Shown: positions 20,975 through 31,653, numbered from the stretch's first letter. The stretch is 64,000 nucleotides of DNA from Paenibacillus sp. (GCA_023512345.1 JAILZT010000010.1:1-64000), one strand, 5' to 3'. The notes: generated by a model from the letters alone, not told the origin. Numbers and translations: made by a program.

Positions 20975-21023
20975 AGCACCGGGATTCCTTAGAATAACTA
21001 AGGAATCCCGGTGCTTTTTTTTT
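20975..21023 (+). terminator. Strong intrinsic terminator after ftsZ
   Basis: AGCACCGGGATTCCTTAG-AATA-CTAAGGAATCCCGGTGCT followed by T8. Confidence 0.93.
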
Positions 21024-21046
21024 GATATATACGAATCTACAGAAAA

Positions 21047-21113
21047 CTCGACAAAAAAACCGCAGGAATGCCCCTAGGTTTAGACAGACTTTGAATACGA
21101 GACTTTCTATACT
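21047..21113 (+). promoter_or_regulatory. Candidate Spo0A-dependent spoIIG promoter
   Basis: TAGACA (21081-21086) and TATACT (21108-21113) with a 21-nt spacer; 0A-box-like CTCGACAA and TTTAGACAG upstream of or overlapping the -35. Confidence 0.5.
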
Positions 21114-21177
21114 AATCTTATCGTCCAAAAAAGAAAGCCAAACTCTATGGCTTGGGACTACACTTCCACCTAGGCAG

Positions 21178-22131
21178 GTGAATGTCCTGGTAGTTTATAT
21201 TGACTTGATATTTGCCGCCAATCTATTGATCGACGGAGTTCTGTTATGGCTTACCGGATGGATGTTAAAGCTTAAGGTGCCTTGGTGGCGCCTCCTGCTT
21301 TCTGCTCTGTTGGGTGCTCTTTATGTAGTGATGATGTTTGTACCGGATTTATCCTTCCTATACACCTTCATAATCAAATTTGGATTGTCGGTGTTTATGC
21401 TGTGGATTGCATTCGGCTTTGTTAGCTTGCAAAGCTATCTCCGAACTATGGGAGCGTTTTATATGATCAACTTTGCAGCAGCAGGCGGGATTCTGGGCAT
21501 TCACTATTTGCTGCAAAGTTCAGGTGATATCTGGAATGGAATTATGTTCACTGCTGCAGGAGGTTATGCTTACCGGATAAAAATTGGATTTTGGTTTGTT
21601 CTCGCAATATTGCCTCTAGTTCTGATTGGTTTCAAAATGGTCCATTCCTCCAGTGTAAAGAGGGAGAAGCTTGAGACTTACATTGGAGAGGTGGAAGTGG
21701 AAATTGGTGGGGTAAGTGTGGTTTGCTCCGGATTATTGGATACCGGAAATAGGCTGTATGATCCGTTGACACGTATCCCGGTAATGGTCATGGAGGCTTC
21801 TTTATGGGATGGACATCTTCCGGCTTCATGGAAAGGGAGACTCACTCAAGATGGAGCGGACAGACTATTGCTAGAAACGGACGGGCAGTCTTTTGCTTGG
21901 CAGGATAGGATGCGGCTTGTGCCTTACCGTGGTGTTAACCGCGGAGCGTCTTTCATGCTGGCATTGAAGCCCGACCTTGTAACGATAAAGCTAGGTGGAG
22001 ATACCTTTTATAGTAAAAGGGTACTGATCGGGTTGGATGGCGGGACATTGTCAGGAGATGGCGCTTACCGAGCTATAATCCATCCGGATTTAACCCAAGC
22101 AGAGAGCAAAGTTGAAGCGAAATCGTCCTAA
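21178..22131 (+). CDS. spoIIGA: Sporulation sigma-E processing peptidase SpoIIGA
   Basis: VNVLVVYIDLIFAANLLIDG, multi-TM, GLLDTGNRLYDPLTRIPV aspartic protease-like site; precedes sigE. Confidence 0.93.
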   Translation: MNVLVVYIDLIFAANLLIDGVLLWLTGWMLKLKVPWWRLLLSALLGALYVVMMFVPDLSFLYTFIIKFGLSVFMLWIAFGFVSLQSYLRTMGAFYMINFAAAGGILGIHYLLQSSGDIWNGIMFTAAGGYAYRIKIGFWFVLAILPLVLIGFKMVHSSSVKREKLETYIGEVEVEIGGVSVVCSGLLDTGNRLYDPLTRIPVMVMEASLWDGHLPASWKGRLTQDGADRLLLETDGQSFAWQDRMRLVPYRGVNRGASFMLALKPDLVTIKLGGDTFYSKRVLIGLDGGTLSGDGAYRAIIHPDLTQAESKVEAKSS

Positions 22132-22192
22132 TATCAAGATTTATACTTCCGTATGAATTTAAGCGAGTCCTGCACTTCTTGAAGGAGGAACA

Positions 22193-22915
22193 ATGATGGT
22201 CAAATGGAAAATTGCGATGCAATTGCAATATTACCGTATGCTTTTTTTGCTGGGGTTGAAGAGTCAGGAAATTTATTATATTGGGGGGAGTGAGGCATTA
22301 CCTCCTCCTTTGACGCGTGAAGAAGAGGAGTACCTGCTCCAGAGGCTCTCCAGCGGCGATGCTGCTGTTCGTGCGATGCTCATTGAACGTAATTTACGGC
22401 TTGTTGTCTACATTGCACGCAAATTTGAGAATACAGGCATCAATATTGAAGATCTGGTCTCCATTGGGGCAATAGGGCTGATTAAGGCGGTCAATACCTT
22501 TGATCCTGAGAAAAAAATCAAACTGGCCACCTACGCTTCCCGCTGTATCGAGAATGAAATCCTAATGTATCTGCGGCGTAACAGCAAGACTCGCAGCGAA
22601 GTTTCTTTTGATGAACCGTTAAATATTGATTGGGATGGAAATGAGTTATTGCTGTCAGATGTACTGGGCACGGAGAATGATACGATCTATCGAAATATTG
22701 AGGAACAAGTGGATCGTAAGCTGCTGCAAAAGGCGCTTGAGAAGCTAAGTGAACGTGAAAGGCTGATTATGGAGCTGCGATTCGGACTGCGTGGAGGCGA
22801 GGAAAAAACACAAAAAGATGTGGCTGATCTGCTTGGAATCTCCCAATCCTACATCTCGCGTCTGGAGAAACGAATCATTAAGCGTCTGCGCAAGGAGTTT
22901 AACAAGATGGTGTAA
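22193..22915 (+). CDS. sigE: Sporulation RNA polymerase sigma factor SigE
   Basis: 240 aa sigma-70 family; pro-sequence; downstream of spoIIGA. Confidence 0.96.
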   Translation: MMVKWKIAMQLQYYRMLFLLGLKSQEIYYIGGSEALPPPLTREEEEYLLQRLSSGDAAVRAMLIERNLRLVVYIARKFENTGINIEDLVSIGAIGLIKAVNTFDPEKKIKLATYASRCIENEILMYLRRNSKTRSEVSFDEPLNIDWDGNELLLSDVLGTENDTIYRNIEEQVDRKLLQKALEKLSERERLIMELRFGLRGGEEKTQKDVADLLGISQSYISRLEKRIIKRLRKEFNKMV

Positions 22916-22930
22916 AGTGAAATCATCAAG

Positions 22931-22959
22931 GAATAAAATGGCCCCCCCGGGAGATAATG
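22931..22959 (+). promoter_or_regulatory. Candidate SigF/SigG promoter of sigG
   Basis: GAATA-N14-GGAGATAATG, 35 nt upstream of the sigG ATG. Confidence 0.5.
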
Positions 22960-22993
22960 TACAATAATGTTTCTCCTTGGGAGGTAAATCATC

Positions 22994-23776
22994 ATGACCC
23001 GAAATAAAGTCGAGATTTGCGGTGTGGATACTTCCAAACTCCCCGTTCTGACGAACGTGGAAATGAGGCTGTTGTTCACTTCACTGCAGCAGCAGGGCGA
23101 ACGATCCGCCCGAGAGAAATTGGTAAATGGCAATCTGAGGCTAGTATTAAGTGTTATCCAACGATTTAACAATCGCGGTGAGTTCGTTGATGATCTGTTT
23201 CAGGTAGGATGCATCGGACTGATGAAAGCCATTGATAATTTTGATCTAGGGCAAAATGTTAAATTCTCCACATATGCTGTGCCGATGATCATCGGTGAGA
23301 TCCGCCGTTATCTGCGTGACAATAACCCGATTCGAGTCTCAAGGTCACTAAGGGACATTGCTTATAAGGCTCTTCAAGTAAGAGACAGCCTAACGAATCA
23401 AAATTCGCGGGAACCGACGCTGTTGGAAATTGCTGAGGCTCTGGGCGTTCCTAAGGAAGATGTCGTCTTTGCTCTTGATGCGATCCAGGATCCGGTTTCT
23501 CTGTTTGAACCGATCTATCATGATGGTGGAGATCCTATCTATGTCATGGATCAAATCAGCGATGATAAGAATAAAGATGTATCTTGGATCGAGGAAATTG
23601 CCTTGCGAGAAGCTATGCGTAAATTGGGCCAAAGAGAAAAAAGGATTCTTTCCATGCGTTTTTTCGAAGGAAAAACCCAAATGGAGGTCGCCGATGAAAT
23701 CGGTATTTCGCAGGCACAGGTGTCACGTCTTGAAAAGTCAGCTATACAGCAGATGCAGAAGTATGTGAAATCTTAA
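22994..23776 (+). CDS. sigG: Sporulation RNA polymerase sigma factor SigG
   Basis: MTRNKVEICGVDTSKLPVLTN; follows sigE. Confidence 0.96.
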   Translation: MTRNKVEICGVDTSKLPVLTNVEMRLLFTSLQQQGERSAREKLVNGNLRLVLSVIQRFNNRGEFVDDLFQVGCIGLMKAIDNFDLGQNVKFSTYAVPMIIGEIRRYLRDNNPIRVSRSLRDIAYKALQVRDSLTNQNSREPTLLEIAEALGVPKEDVVFALDAIQDPVSLFEPIYHDGGDPIYVMDQISDDKNKDVSWIEEIALREAMRKLGQREKRILSMRFFEGKTQMEVADEIGISQAQVSRLEKSAIQQMQKYVKS

Positions 23777-23799
23777 GGCATTCAAAAGGTAATCCTGTA

Positions 23800-23830
23800 A
23801 GACGATCCCCCAAAGGATCGTCTTTTCTTT
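23800..23830 (+). terminator. Intrinsic terminator after sigG
   Basis: ACGATCCcccaaaGGATCGTCTTTTC. Confidence 0.75.
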
Positions 23831-23931
23831 TCCTTGAAAAATGTTATTTCGGAATAGGGACAAAAATGACATGTTGCCAAGCTTCTAGAACATATATTTA
23901 TTAATACGTCTGAAGATACAGAGGTGGCGCA

Positions 23932-24276
23932 ATGAGTCAAGAATCCTTAGCGGCAGGCAAAAAGATGAAAATATCCGATTTTCAGACCAAAGATGTGATC
24001 AATATTGTAGATGGTAAACGATTGGGACAGATCAGTGATTTGGAGCTGGATTTGAAAAGAGGAGTCATTGAGGCGATTGTGGTGCCAGGATATACTCGGT
24101 TCATGGGATTGTTCGGCGGTGGGGCAGACCTTATCATTCCTTGGCGGAACATTGTGAAAATCGGTTCTGATGTGGTGTTGGTGAAAATGGAAGAGCTGCG
24201 GACACCTTTTCAGGAGGAACAACGGGAGACGGTATATCTGGAACGCGGAGATCGTAATGAAAGGCGCACCTATTAG
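23932..24276 (+). CDS. ylmC: YlmC/YmxH family PRC-barrel sporulation protein
   Basis: MKISDFQTKDVINIVDGKRLGQISDLELDL; synteny. Confidence 0.85.
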   Translation: MSQESLAAGKKMKISDFQTKDVINIVDGKRLGQISDLELDLKRGVIEAIVVPGYTRFMGLFGGGADLIIPWRNIVKIGSDVVLVKMEELRTPFQEEQRETVYLERGDRNERRTY

Positions 24277-24327
24277 GCTCTGCGCCTTTTTTTGTATGAT
24301 GTGGTACACTGAATCAGAGGTGAAAAT

Positions 24328-25179
24328 ATGGAACCATTTGTGTTGGAGGATGGATTACCGCCGTTGTTCCGTGTAAAGCCTTGGCATATGGAACATACAG
24401 CGATAACTGCCGGATTTACAAGCAGGCAGGGAGGTACCGGTAAGGCGCCCTATGAAAGTCTGAACTGTGCTTTTCATGTGGGTGATCATCCGGAGGACGT
24501 TATTAATAATCGTAATATCCTTGCGAAGAGTCTCGGCTTCCAGCTGGAAGATTGGACTTGCGGAGAACAGACGCATGGAGTGAATATAGCTGTAGTAGAC
24601 TCTAAGGATCGCGGGCGGGGCAGTCAGGATCGAGCCTCGGCCTTTTCAGATACAGATGGGTTAATTACGAATGTGCCGGGTGTGCTGCTGACTTCTTTTT
24701 ACGCTGATTGTGTTCCGTTATATTTCTATGATCCGATTCAATCGGTAGTAGGGCTGGCTCATGCGGGCTGGAAAGGGACTGTGGGTCAAATCGCAGATTT
24801 GATGGTAAAGAAGATGAGTGACGAATATGGAAGCCATCCGCAGGATATTTTAGCGGCAATTGGTCCTTCTATCGGAGATTGCTGTTATGAGGTTAATGAT
24901 CATGTAATGAATCATGTTCATCAGTTGGAGGTTCTCTCGGGTTCAGAAGCAACTTTTTCTAACAGCGTATACAGGAAATCCGAAACAAATGATGACAAAA
25001 GCATGCTAAACTTGAAAGAATTGAACCAACGCATTATGATAAAAGCAGGAATATTGCCGACTCATATCGAATGTACAACTTGGTGTACAAGCTGTAATCC
25101 TGATTTATTATTTTCCTATCGCAAGGAAAACGGTGTTACAGGAAGAATGACGAGCTGGATCGGAATAAAGGAGAGTTGA
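24328..25179 (+). CDS. pgeF: YfiH/PgeF-type polyphenol oxidase/purine nucleoside phosphorylase family
   Basis: GFTSRQGG, QTHG, DADG-like, AHAGWKGT motifs. Confidence 0.9.
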   Translation: MEPFVLEDGLPPLFRVKPWHMEHTAITAGFTSRQGGTGKAPYESLNCAFHVGDHPEDVINNRNILAKSLGFQLEDWTCGEQTHGVNIAVVDSKDRGRGSQDRASAFSDTDGLITNVPGVLLTSFYADCVPLYFYDPIQSVVGLAHAGWKGTVGQIADLMVKKMSDEYGSHPQDILAAIGPSIGDCCYEVNDHVMNHVHQLEVLSGSEATFSNSVYRKSETNDDKSMLNLKELNQRIMIKAGILPTHIECTTWCTSCNPDLLFSYRKENGVTGRMTSWIGIKES

Positions 25180-25182
25180 ATT

Positions 25183-25881
25183 TTGGCCTCGACGCTGCAG
25201 GAGAGAATAGCCGGAGTTAGTGAGCGCATACAGCAAGCCTGTAAGGCAAGTGGCCGGAATCCAAGTGAAGTCCATGTGATTGCGGTTACGAAATATGTTT
25301 CTGTAGATATGGTTGCCTCTGTACTTGAAACCTCGTTGGAGCATATTGGCGAAAGCCGCTGGCAGGATGCCCAAAGTAAATGGGATGCACTCGGTAACCA
25401 AGGGGTATGGCATTTTATCGGGCATTTACAGACCAACAAAGTTAGAGACGTTATCGGGAAATTTCAATATATACACTCTCTGGATCGGCTGTCTCTGGCG
25501 CAGGAACTGCAAAGGAAAGCTAAGACGGCAGGGATTGACGTTAACGTATTTCTTCAAGTAAATATTTCTGGTGAAGACACCAAGTATGGTCTGACCCCTG
25601 AAGAAGTTCCAGATTTCCTAAGGAGTATATCTGGTCTGGATCATGTAAAAGTGATAGGGCTCATGACCATGGCTCCTAATGAGGAAGATCCGGAGCTTAC
25701 TCGTCCGGTATTTCGAGGTTTACGCGAGCTTCGCGATCAATTGAATCATCTAGCACTTACACCTGAGCCTATACTTGAACTGTCCATGGGAATGTCAAAT
25801 GATTTTGAAGTGGCTATAGAAGAAGGTTCCACCTGGGTTCGCCTGGGCACGGTATTAGTAGGCCATGAGGAGGGATCGTGA
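25183..25881 (+). CDS. ylmE: YggS/YlmE family PLP-binding protein
   Basis: [45 protein letters not shown]. Confidence 0.94.
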   Translation: MASTLQERIAGVSERIQQACKASGRNPSEVHVIAVTKYVSVDMVASVLETSLEHIGESRWQDAQSKWDALGNQGVWHFIGHLQTNKVRDVIGKFQYIHSLDRLSLAQELQRKAKTAGIDVNVFLQVNISGEDTKYGLTPEEVPDFLRSISGLDHVKVIGLMTMAPNEEDPELTRPVFRGLRELRDQLNHLALTPEPILELSMGMSNDFEVAIEEGSTWVRLGTVLVGHEEGS

Positions 25882-26330
25882 TGGGTGTGATGAACCGGTT
25901 TATGAATTTTTTGGGTTTGCAGGAGGAAGAGGAAGTTGTAGAACGGGAGCCAATTTCTTCTCGTGATGAGGAAGAGTTTGAACCTGTACCTGTAGATACC
26001 CGCAAAAATCAACGTGCAGGCAATGTCGTCAGTATTCATTCACAAAAAAATGTGAAAGTTGTACTGTATGAGCCCCGTTCTTATGATGAGGCTCAGGAAA
26101 TTGCTGACCATCTCCGTTCGCATAGAACGGTTGTAATCAATTTGCAGCGTGTTCGAAATGACCAAGCTATGCGAATTATTGATTTTATTAGTGGAACTGT
26201 ATATGCCCTTGGTGGAGGAATCTCCAAAATTGGGGGCAATATATTTATGTGCACACCGGATACAGTTGAAATACAGGGCTCTATTACTGAGATCCTGGGT
26301 GACGAACAAGATTATAATAGAATGAGGTGA
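25878..26330 (+). CDS. sepF: Cell division protein SepF
   Basis: [11 protein letters not shown]-terminus; VVINLQRV...[29 protein letters not shown]. Confidence 0.96.
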   Translation: MMGVMNRFMNFLGLQEEEEVVEREPISSRDEEEFEPVPVDTRKNQRAGNVVSIHSQKNVKVVLYEPRSYDEAQEIADHLRSHRTVVINLQRVRNDQAMRIIDFISGTVYALGGGISKIGGNIFMCTPDTVEIQGSITEILGDEQDYNRMR

Positions 26331-26337
26331 ATGGGTT

Positions 26338-26607
26338 TTGACCCAAATTGAGTCGATTATCGATATGTTATTCAATATTTATTACTATATGATCATTTTT
26401 TATATACTGATGTCATGGCTGCCTAATGTACGTGATAATTTTATAGGCGAGCTGTTAAGTAAGTTAGTAGAGCCTTATTTAGCACCGTTTCGGAAGATTA
26501 TTCCACCGCTGTTCGGAACGCTTGATATTTCGCCGATCATAGCATTAATCGTACTGAGATTTGCTTTAGGCGGCTTAAAGTCAGTTCTGAGATACTTCAT
26601 AGGCTAA
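26338..26607 (+). CDS. ylmG: YggT family membrane protein
   Basis: YYMIIFYILMSWLPN...EPYLAPFRKIIPP...DISPIIALI. Confidence 0.93.
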   Translation: MTQIESIIDMLFNIYYYMIIFYILMSWLPNVRDNFIGELLSKLVEPYLAPFRKIIPPLFGTLDISPIIALIVLRFALGGLKSVLRYFIG

Positions 26608-26611
26608 TATT

Positions 26612-27394
26612 ATGAAGAATGAGATTTATGGCCATTTCCATCCAGATGAACGGCAATTTGTGGACAGGGCCTGGGAATGGGTTAGTCATGCTGGAGAGTA
26701 TCATGAGGTTAAGCTGACCGATTTTTTAGATCCACGCCAGGGTTATATCCTGCAAAGTCTTGTTAACCGTCATCCAGATGTTATCGTCAGATGGGAAGGT
26801 GGAGACCCGGATGCCGAAAGGCGGCGGGCTTTGATCGCACCTGATTATCGTGACCTGGATCATGAGGATATGGAAATGAAAGTGCTGAATATCACTCCCG
26901 TCGAACAGAAGTTTCAGGCGTTAGATCATAGTGACTATATGGGCTCCATCCTCGGGCTTGGCATTAAAAGAAGTAAAATTGGCGACATCCGTGTACTCGA
27001 GGCTGGCTGTCATGCTGTAGTAACCTCAGATATCGCCGATTATTTGGCTATTCATTTGAATGGAGTTCATCGGGTTTCAGTGAGTACGGAGATTCTGCCT
27101 CTTTCTGCGCTTCGCAGTATATCAACCAAACTCGAGATGATGGAGTTCACAGTGGCCTCCCTAAGGTTAGATGGTATTGCTTCTGATGTATGCCGCCTGA
27201 GCCGGAGCAAAATACTTGTTCCGATCAAGGGAGGGCGAGTACGGGTGAATTGGAAGGTTGAAGAGGATCCTTCTTTTTCAGTGAAGGAAGGCGATATGAT
27301 TTCTGTACAAGGCTTTGGCCGATTCAAGGTCATGGAGATTGGCGGATTGACCAAAAAAGGTCGTTACCGAGTTCAGGTAGGTAAATTTGTATAG
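26612..27394 (+). CDS. ylmH: YlmH family S4-domain RNA-binding protein
   Basis: HFHPDERQFVDRA; C-terminal S4-like segment; synteny. Confidence 0.93.
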   Translation: MKNEIYGHFHPDERQFVDRAWEWVSHAGEYHEVKLTDFLDPRQGYILQSLVNRHPDVIVRWEGGDPDAERRRALIAPDYRDLDHEDMEMKVLNITPVEQKFQALDHSDYMGSILGLGIKRSKIGDIRVLEAGCHAVVTSDIADYLAIHLNGVHRVSVSTEILPLSALRSISTKLEMMEFTVASLRLDGIASDVCRLSRSKILVPIKGGRVRVNWKVEEDPSFSVKEGDMISVQGFGRFKVMEIGGLTKKGRYRVQVGKFV

Positions 27395-27550
27395 TTACTT
27401 TGCAGGAATTCAAGCTTAATTGTCGAAATTCATTATCTCAAGGCAACAAACATTTCAGAGCCGGACGCCGATAATGGTATAGAGGTAGGCTAGGGGATGC
27501 TCTGAATGAAATAGCAGAAGAGGTCCGAAATTCTAGGAGGTGCATACAGC

Positions 27551-28048
27551 ATGGCATTAACACCGCTCGATATACATAACAAGGAATTCGCCCGGCGGTT
27601 CCGAGGTTATGATGAGGATGAGGTTAACGAATTTTTGGATCAAGTGATCAAGGATTACGAAATCGTCATCCGTGAAAACAAGGAGCTGCACAATCAGCTT
27701 TTGTCCATTCAGGAGCGATTAGATCATTTTGTGAATATTGAAGAAACACTTTCGAAGACCATCATCGTTGCTCAAGAAGCAGCTGATGAGGTGAAGAGCA
27801 ATGCGAAGAAAGAATCTCAGCTTATCATCAAGGAATCGGAGAAAAACGCCGATCGGATTATTAACGAGGCACTTTCTAAATCACGGAAGGTTTCAATAGA
27901 AACGGAAGAGCTGCGTAAGCAAGCCTCTATCTACCGTACTCGTTTCCGGACACTTCTTGAGGCTCAACTGGAGCTTCTATCTCAGGATGATTGGGATGCA
28001 TTGGACAGCCGCGGCGAAATTCGTGAGGTCCGTGAAGGCGTTATTTAA
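27551..28048 (+). CDS. divIVA: Septum site-determining/polar protein DivIVA
   Basis: LTPLDIHNKEFARRFRGYDEDEVNEFLDQVIKDYE then coiled-coil. Confidence 0.96.
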   Translation: MALTPLDIHNKEFARRFRGYDEDEVNEFLDQVIKDYEIVIRENKELHNQLLSIQERLDHFVNIEETLSKTIIVAQEAADEVKSNAKKESQLIIKESEKNADRIINEALSKSRKVSIETEELRKQASIYRTRFRTLLEAQLELLSQDDWDALDSRGEIREVREGVI

Positions 28049-28102
28049 TTCTTTAAAGGCTTCATCGTATGCAATCATGATTTATCCTAAGTGGAGCTAT
28101 GA

Positions 28103-28146
28103 AATGGAGTTTAATTGCACTTTGTGCAACTAAACTCCATTTTTTC
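28103..28146 (+). terminator. Intrinsic terminator after divIVA
   Basis: ATGGAGTTTAATTGCAC...GTGCAACTAAACTCCATTTTTT. Confidence 0.85.
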
Positions 28147-28194
28147 ATAGGAAAAACTAATATACTCTAATATTGACATTTGGCGTCAAAGAGG

Positions 28195-28530
28195 CTATAA
28201 CTAGAACATATCTGTACAATGTTCATATGTATTCGATGAAGGGACCAGTACATCAAGGTTGCGTTCCCCAGAGAGTCGGTGATTGCTGAGAGCCGATGTT
28301 CAGACCCTGAAGGAAGATCTTCCCCTAGAAGCCCAGCTGAAGCGTTAATCGTGGGTAAGCTGAGCCGTCTGCCGGACGTTACACCGGACCCGTGTCTGAT
28401 CGTTAGGCGTGGGACTGAGATCGTGCTGATTGCTGTTTCCATGTATGGAAACTTCAAATGCACTGAATTAGGGTGGTATCGCGAGCGTCGTCTCGCCCCT
28501 TTGGGGGTGGAGAGACGCTCTTTTTGTTTT
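28195..28530 (+). promoter_or_regulatory. T-box leader of ileS with terminator
   Basis: T-box core AGGGTGGTATCGCGAGC (TGGT consistent with discriminator A of tRNA-Ile); terminator GAGCGTC...GACGCTCTTTTT; candidate ATC specifier near 28348. Confidence 0.9.
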
Positions 28531-28560
28531 CAGCGAATTTATTTGAAAGGATTGACCAGA

Positions 28561-31500
28561 ATGCAAAAGGTAGATATCAAGGAAAAAGCGCGGACAAGAG
28601 ATGTCCGCATACTGAAGAAATGGAGCGACGAGAATACGTTCCGCAGATCGATGGAGAATCGTGAGGGACGTCCTAACTATGTGTTCTATGAAGGACCTCC
28701 TACAGCCAATGGTGCACCGCATATCGGTCACGTACTCGGACGGGTTATCAAGGATTTCATCGGTCGTTACCAGACAATGAAAGGGTACCGTGTTATTCGT
28801 AAAGCAGGCTGGGATACACACGGTCTTCCGGTAGAGCTGGGTGTCGAGAAACAACTGGGGATTTCCGGTAAGCAAGAGATCGAAGAATACGGCGTTGAGA
28901 AATTCATTCAGAAATGTAAAGCCAGCGTATTTGGCTATGAGAAGCAATGGCGCGAATTTACGGAAGCTATTGGTTACTGGACTGATTTGGATAATCCGTA
29001 CATTACATTGGAGAATTCCTACATTGAGAGCGTGTGGAACATTTTGGCTACCGTTCATGAAAAGGGCCTGTTATACCGCGGTCATCGGGTAAGTCCTTAC
29101 TGTCCAAGCTGCCAAACGACACTTAGCTCTCATGAAGTAGCACAAGGCTATAAAACGGTAAAAGATCTTAGTGCGACAGCAAAGTTCAAGCTGGATGACA
29201 GCGGTGACTATGTTCTTGCATGGACAACAACCCCTTGGACACTTCCGGCACATATGGCCTTGGCCATGAACCCGGATATGGATTATGTACGGGTACAGCA
29301 AGATGATGGCGTGTATATCGTAGCCAAAAACTTGGTGGAAGAGGTTATGAAAGGTGAGCATACGATTCTTTCTACACATAAGGGCTCTGAATTTATCGGC
29401 CAAACCTATGCCCCTCCTTTCGGATATATCCAAGCCGAGAAGAGCAATATCATCGTTGGTGCTTCCTTTGTTACGGATGCCAGCGGTACGGGGATTGTTC
29501 ACATGGCTCCGGCTCATGGTGAGGATGACTATAAATCTTGCCGCGAGAACGGTATCAGCTTCGTGAATGTTGTAGATACCTCCGGTAAGTATACGGATAT
29601 CGTGACTGACTTTGCAGGACGTTTCGTGAAAGACTGTGATCTGGATATCGTTAAGATGCTTTCTGAAAAAGGTCTGCTGTACGGTAAAGAAAAATACGAG
29701 CATAGTTATCCGTTCTGCTGGCGTTGTGATACACCGCTTCTGTACTATGCAACAGATAGCTGGTTCATCAATACTACAGCAATCAAGGACCAACTGATCG
29801 CTAATAACAATAGTGTAGACTGGTACCCTGGACACGTTCGTGAAGGACGTTTCGGCAAATTCTTGGATGAACTGGTCGATTGGAATATCAGCCGTAACCG
29901 TTATTGGGGAACTCCGTTGAATGTGTGGGTATGCCAAGACACGGGTAAGGAGTTTGCACCGCACAGTATTGCACAGCTAAGAGAAATGGCTACAACTGAG
30001 GTGCCGGAAGATATCGAGCTTCACAAGCCTTATGTGGATAATATCCAGCTTCGCAGTCCATTTAGCGAAGGCGGTGTGATGGTACGGACCTCAGAGGTTA
30101 TCGACGTTTGGTTCGACAGTGGTTCGATGCCATTTGCACAAAGCCACTATCCGTTTGAGAATGAGGATAATCTGAACGATCAATATCCGGCGGATATGAT
30201 TTGTGAAGGAATCGACCAGACACGCGGCTGGTTCTACAGCTTGCTTGCCGTTTCAACTTTGTTCAAGGGCGTAGCTCCTTACAAAGCCGTTATTGCCACT
30301 GGACACATTCTCGATGAGAATGGCCAAAAAATGTCTAAATCCAAGGGTAATGTTATTGATCCGTGGGAAATCATGAACGAATACGGCACAGACGCGTTCC
30401 GTTGGGCGATCTTGTCGGATAGTGCTCCGTGGAATAATAAACGTTTCTCCCGCAGCTTGGTGGGTGAGACGAAGTCCAAGGTTGTAGACACTCTCGTGAA
30501 TACTCACGCTTTCCTGACGCTGTATGCGGGTATCGATGGTTATGATCCTGCTGAGCATCCATTCAAGGTGTCAGAACATAAGCTGGACCGCTGGATTTTA
30601 TCCCGTCTGAACAGTTTGATTCTCGTGGTGGAAAAAGGTCTAGCAGTAAATGACTTCGTCAATTCATCCAAAGCCATTGAGAATTTCGTGGATGAGTTAA
30701 GTAACTGGTATATCCGCCGTTCGCGTGACCGGTTCTGGGGAAGCGGACTGGGAGAAGATAAGCTGGATGCTTACCGTACACTTACACAGGTATTACTGAC
30801 CACCGCTACGGTGATGGCACCATTCACACCTATGCTGTCCGAGGATATCTTTACGAATCTGGGTGGAGGCGAGAGTGTACACTTAGCTGATTATCCGGTC
30901 GCAGACGAAAGTCTGATTGACAAGGATCTGGAGCAGGACATGGAAAGTGCGAGAGCGATTGTTGAGCTGGCACGTAATGTGCGGAACGAAACGGGCATCA
31001 AGACACGTCAACCTTTGTCAGAGCTTATCATCTCAATGGATCACAGCTTCGACGTTGCGGGTTATGGAGATATCGTTAAGGATGAAATCAACATTAAGAA
31101 CCTGGTTCTAGAGACTAGTGACAGCGGGTTCGTTGACTTCACACTGAAGTTGAACCTTAAGGTAGCCGGTAAAAAATACGGTAAAAACGTTGGGTTTATC
31201 CAAAGTTTCCTTAAAGGACTGGACAGTGAATCTACACGTAAAGCGGTACAGGATGGCGTAATAACAATTGCTGCACCGGAAGGTGAAGAACTGCAAATCA
31301 CCTCAGAGGAGCTTCTTGTTGAGAAACAAGCCAAGCCAGGATTCGCTTCAGCCTCTGGTTATGGTATTACGGTAGCTCTTAACACAGAAATCACACCTGC
31401 TCTTGAGCAAGAGGGATGGGTGCGTGAAATCGTGCGGGCTGTGCAGGATTACCGCAAACGTTTAGATCTGCCGATTGAAAAACGAATTGCTTTAACTTTA

Positions 31501-31653
31501 AATGTAGATGATGAGTTAAAAGCAGCAGTCACAGCTTTTGAAGAAGTTTTACGTGAGAATGTACTGGTAACTACTATTGATTTTGGTGGAGACTATACCT
31601 TTGAGACTGTAGATGTTGGCGGCAAGTCGATAGGTATTTATATCAATGCTTAA
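28561..31653 (+). CDS. ileS: Isoleucyl-tRNA synthetase
   Basis: FYEGPPTANGAPHIGH (HIGH), KMSKSKGN; start MQKVDIKEKARTRDV at 28561. Confidence 0.97.
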   Translation: MQKVDIKEKARTRDVRILKKWSDENTFRRSMENREGRPNYVFYEGPPTANGAPHIGHVLGRVIKDFIGRYQTMKGYRVIRKAGWDTHGLPVELGVEKQLGISGKQEIEEYGVEKFIQKCKASVFGYEKQWREFTEAIGYWTDLDNPYITLENSYIESVWNILATVHEKGLLYRGHRVSPYCPSCQTTLSSHEVAQGYKTVKDLSATAKFKLDDSGDYVLAWTTTPWTLPAHMALAMNPDMDYVRVQQDDGVYIVAKNLVEEVMKGEHTILSTHKGSEFIGQTYAPPFGYIQAEKSNIIVGASFVTDASGTGIVHMAPAHGEDDYKSCRENGISFVNVVDTSGKYTDIVTDFAGRFVKDCDLDIVKMLSEKGLLYGKEKYEHSYPFCWRCDTPLLYYATDSWFINTTAIKDQLIANNNSVDWYPGHVREGRFGKFLDELVDWNISRNRYWGTPLNVWVCQDTGKEFAPHSIAQLREMATTEVPEDIELHKPYVDNIQLRSPFSEGGVMVRTSEVIDVWFDSGSMPFAQSHYPFENEDNLNDQYPADMICEGIDQTRGWFYSLLAVSTLFKGVAPYKAVIATGHILDENGQKMSKSKGNVIDPWEIMNEYGTDAFRWAILSDSAPWNNKRFSRSLVGETKSKVVDTLVNTHAFLTLYAGIDGYDPAEHPFKVSEHKLDRWILSRLNSLILVVEKGLAVNDFVNSSKAIENFVDELSNWYIRRSRDRFWGSGLGEDKLDAYRTLTQVLLTTATVMAPFTPMLSEDIFTNLGGGESVHLADYPVADESLIDKDLEQDMESARAIVELARNVRNETGIKTRQPLSELIISMDHSFDVAGYGDIVKDEINIKNLVLETSDSGFVDFTLKLNLKVAGKKYGKNVGFIQSFLKGLDSESTRKAVQDGVITIAAPEGEELQITSEELLVEKQAKPGFASASGYGITVALNTEITPALEQEGWVREIVRAVQDYRKRLDLPIEKRIALTLNVDDELKAAVTAFEEVLRENVLVTTIDFGGDYTFETVDVGGKSIGIYINA

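Noticed and set aside
28279-28560. N-terminal extension of the ileS ORF (94 extra residues)
   Set aside because: The stretch is the T-box leader and terminator; a good start with RBS exists at 28561.
29071-29964. 297-aa minus-strand ORF
   Set aside because: Entirely antisense to ileS; shadow ORF.
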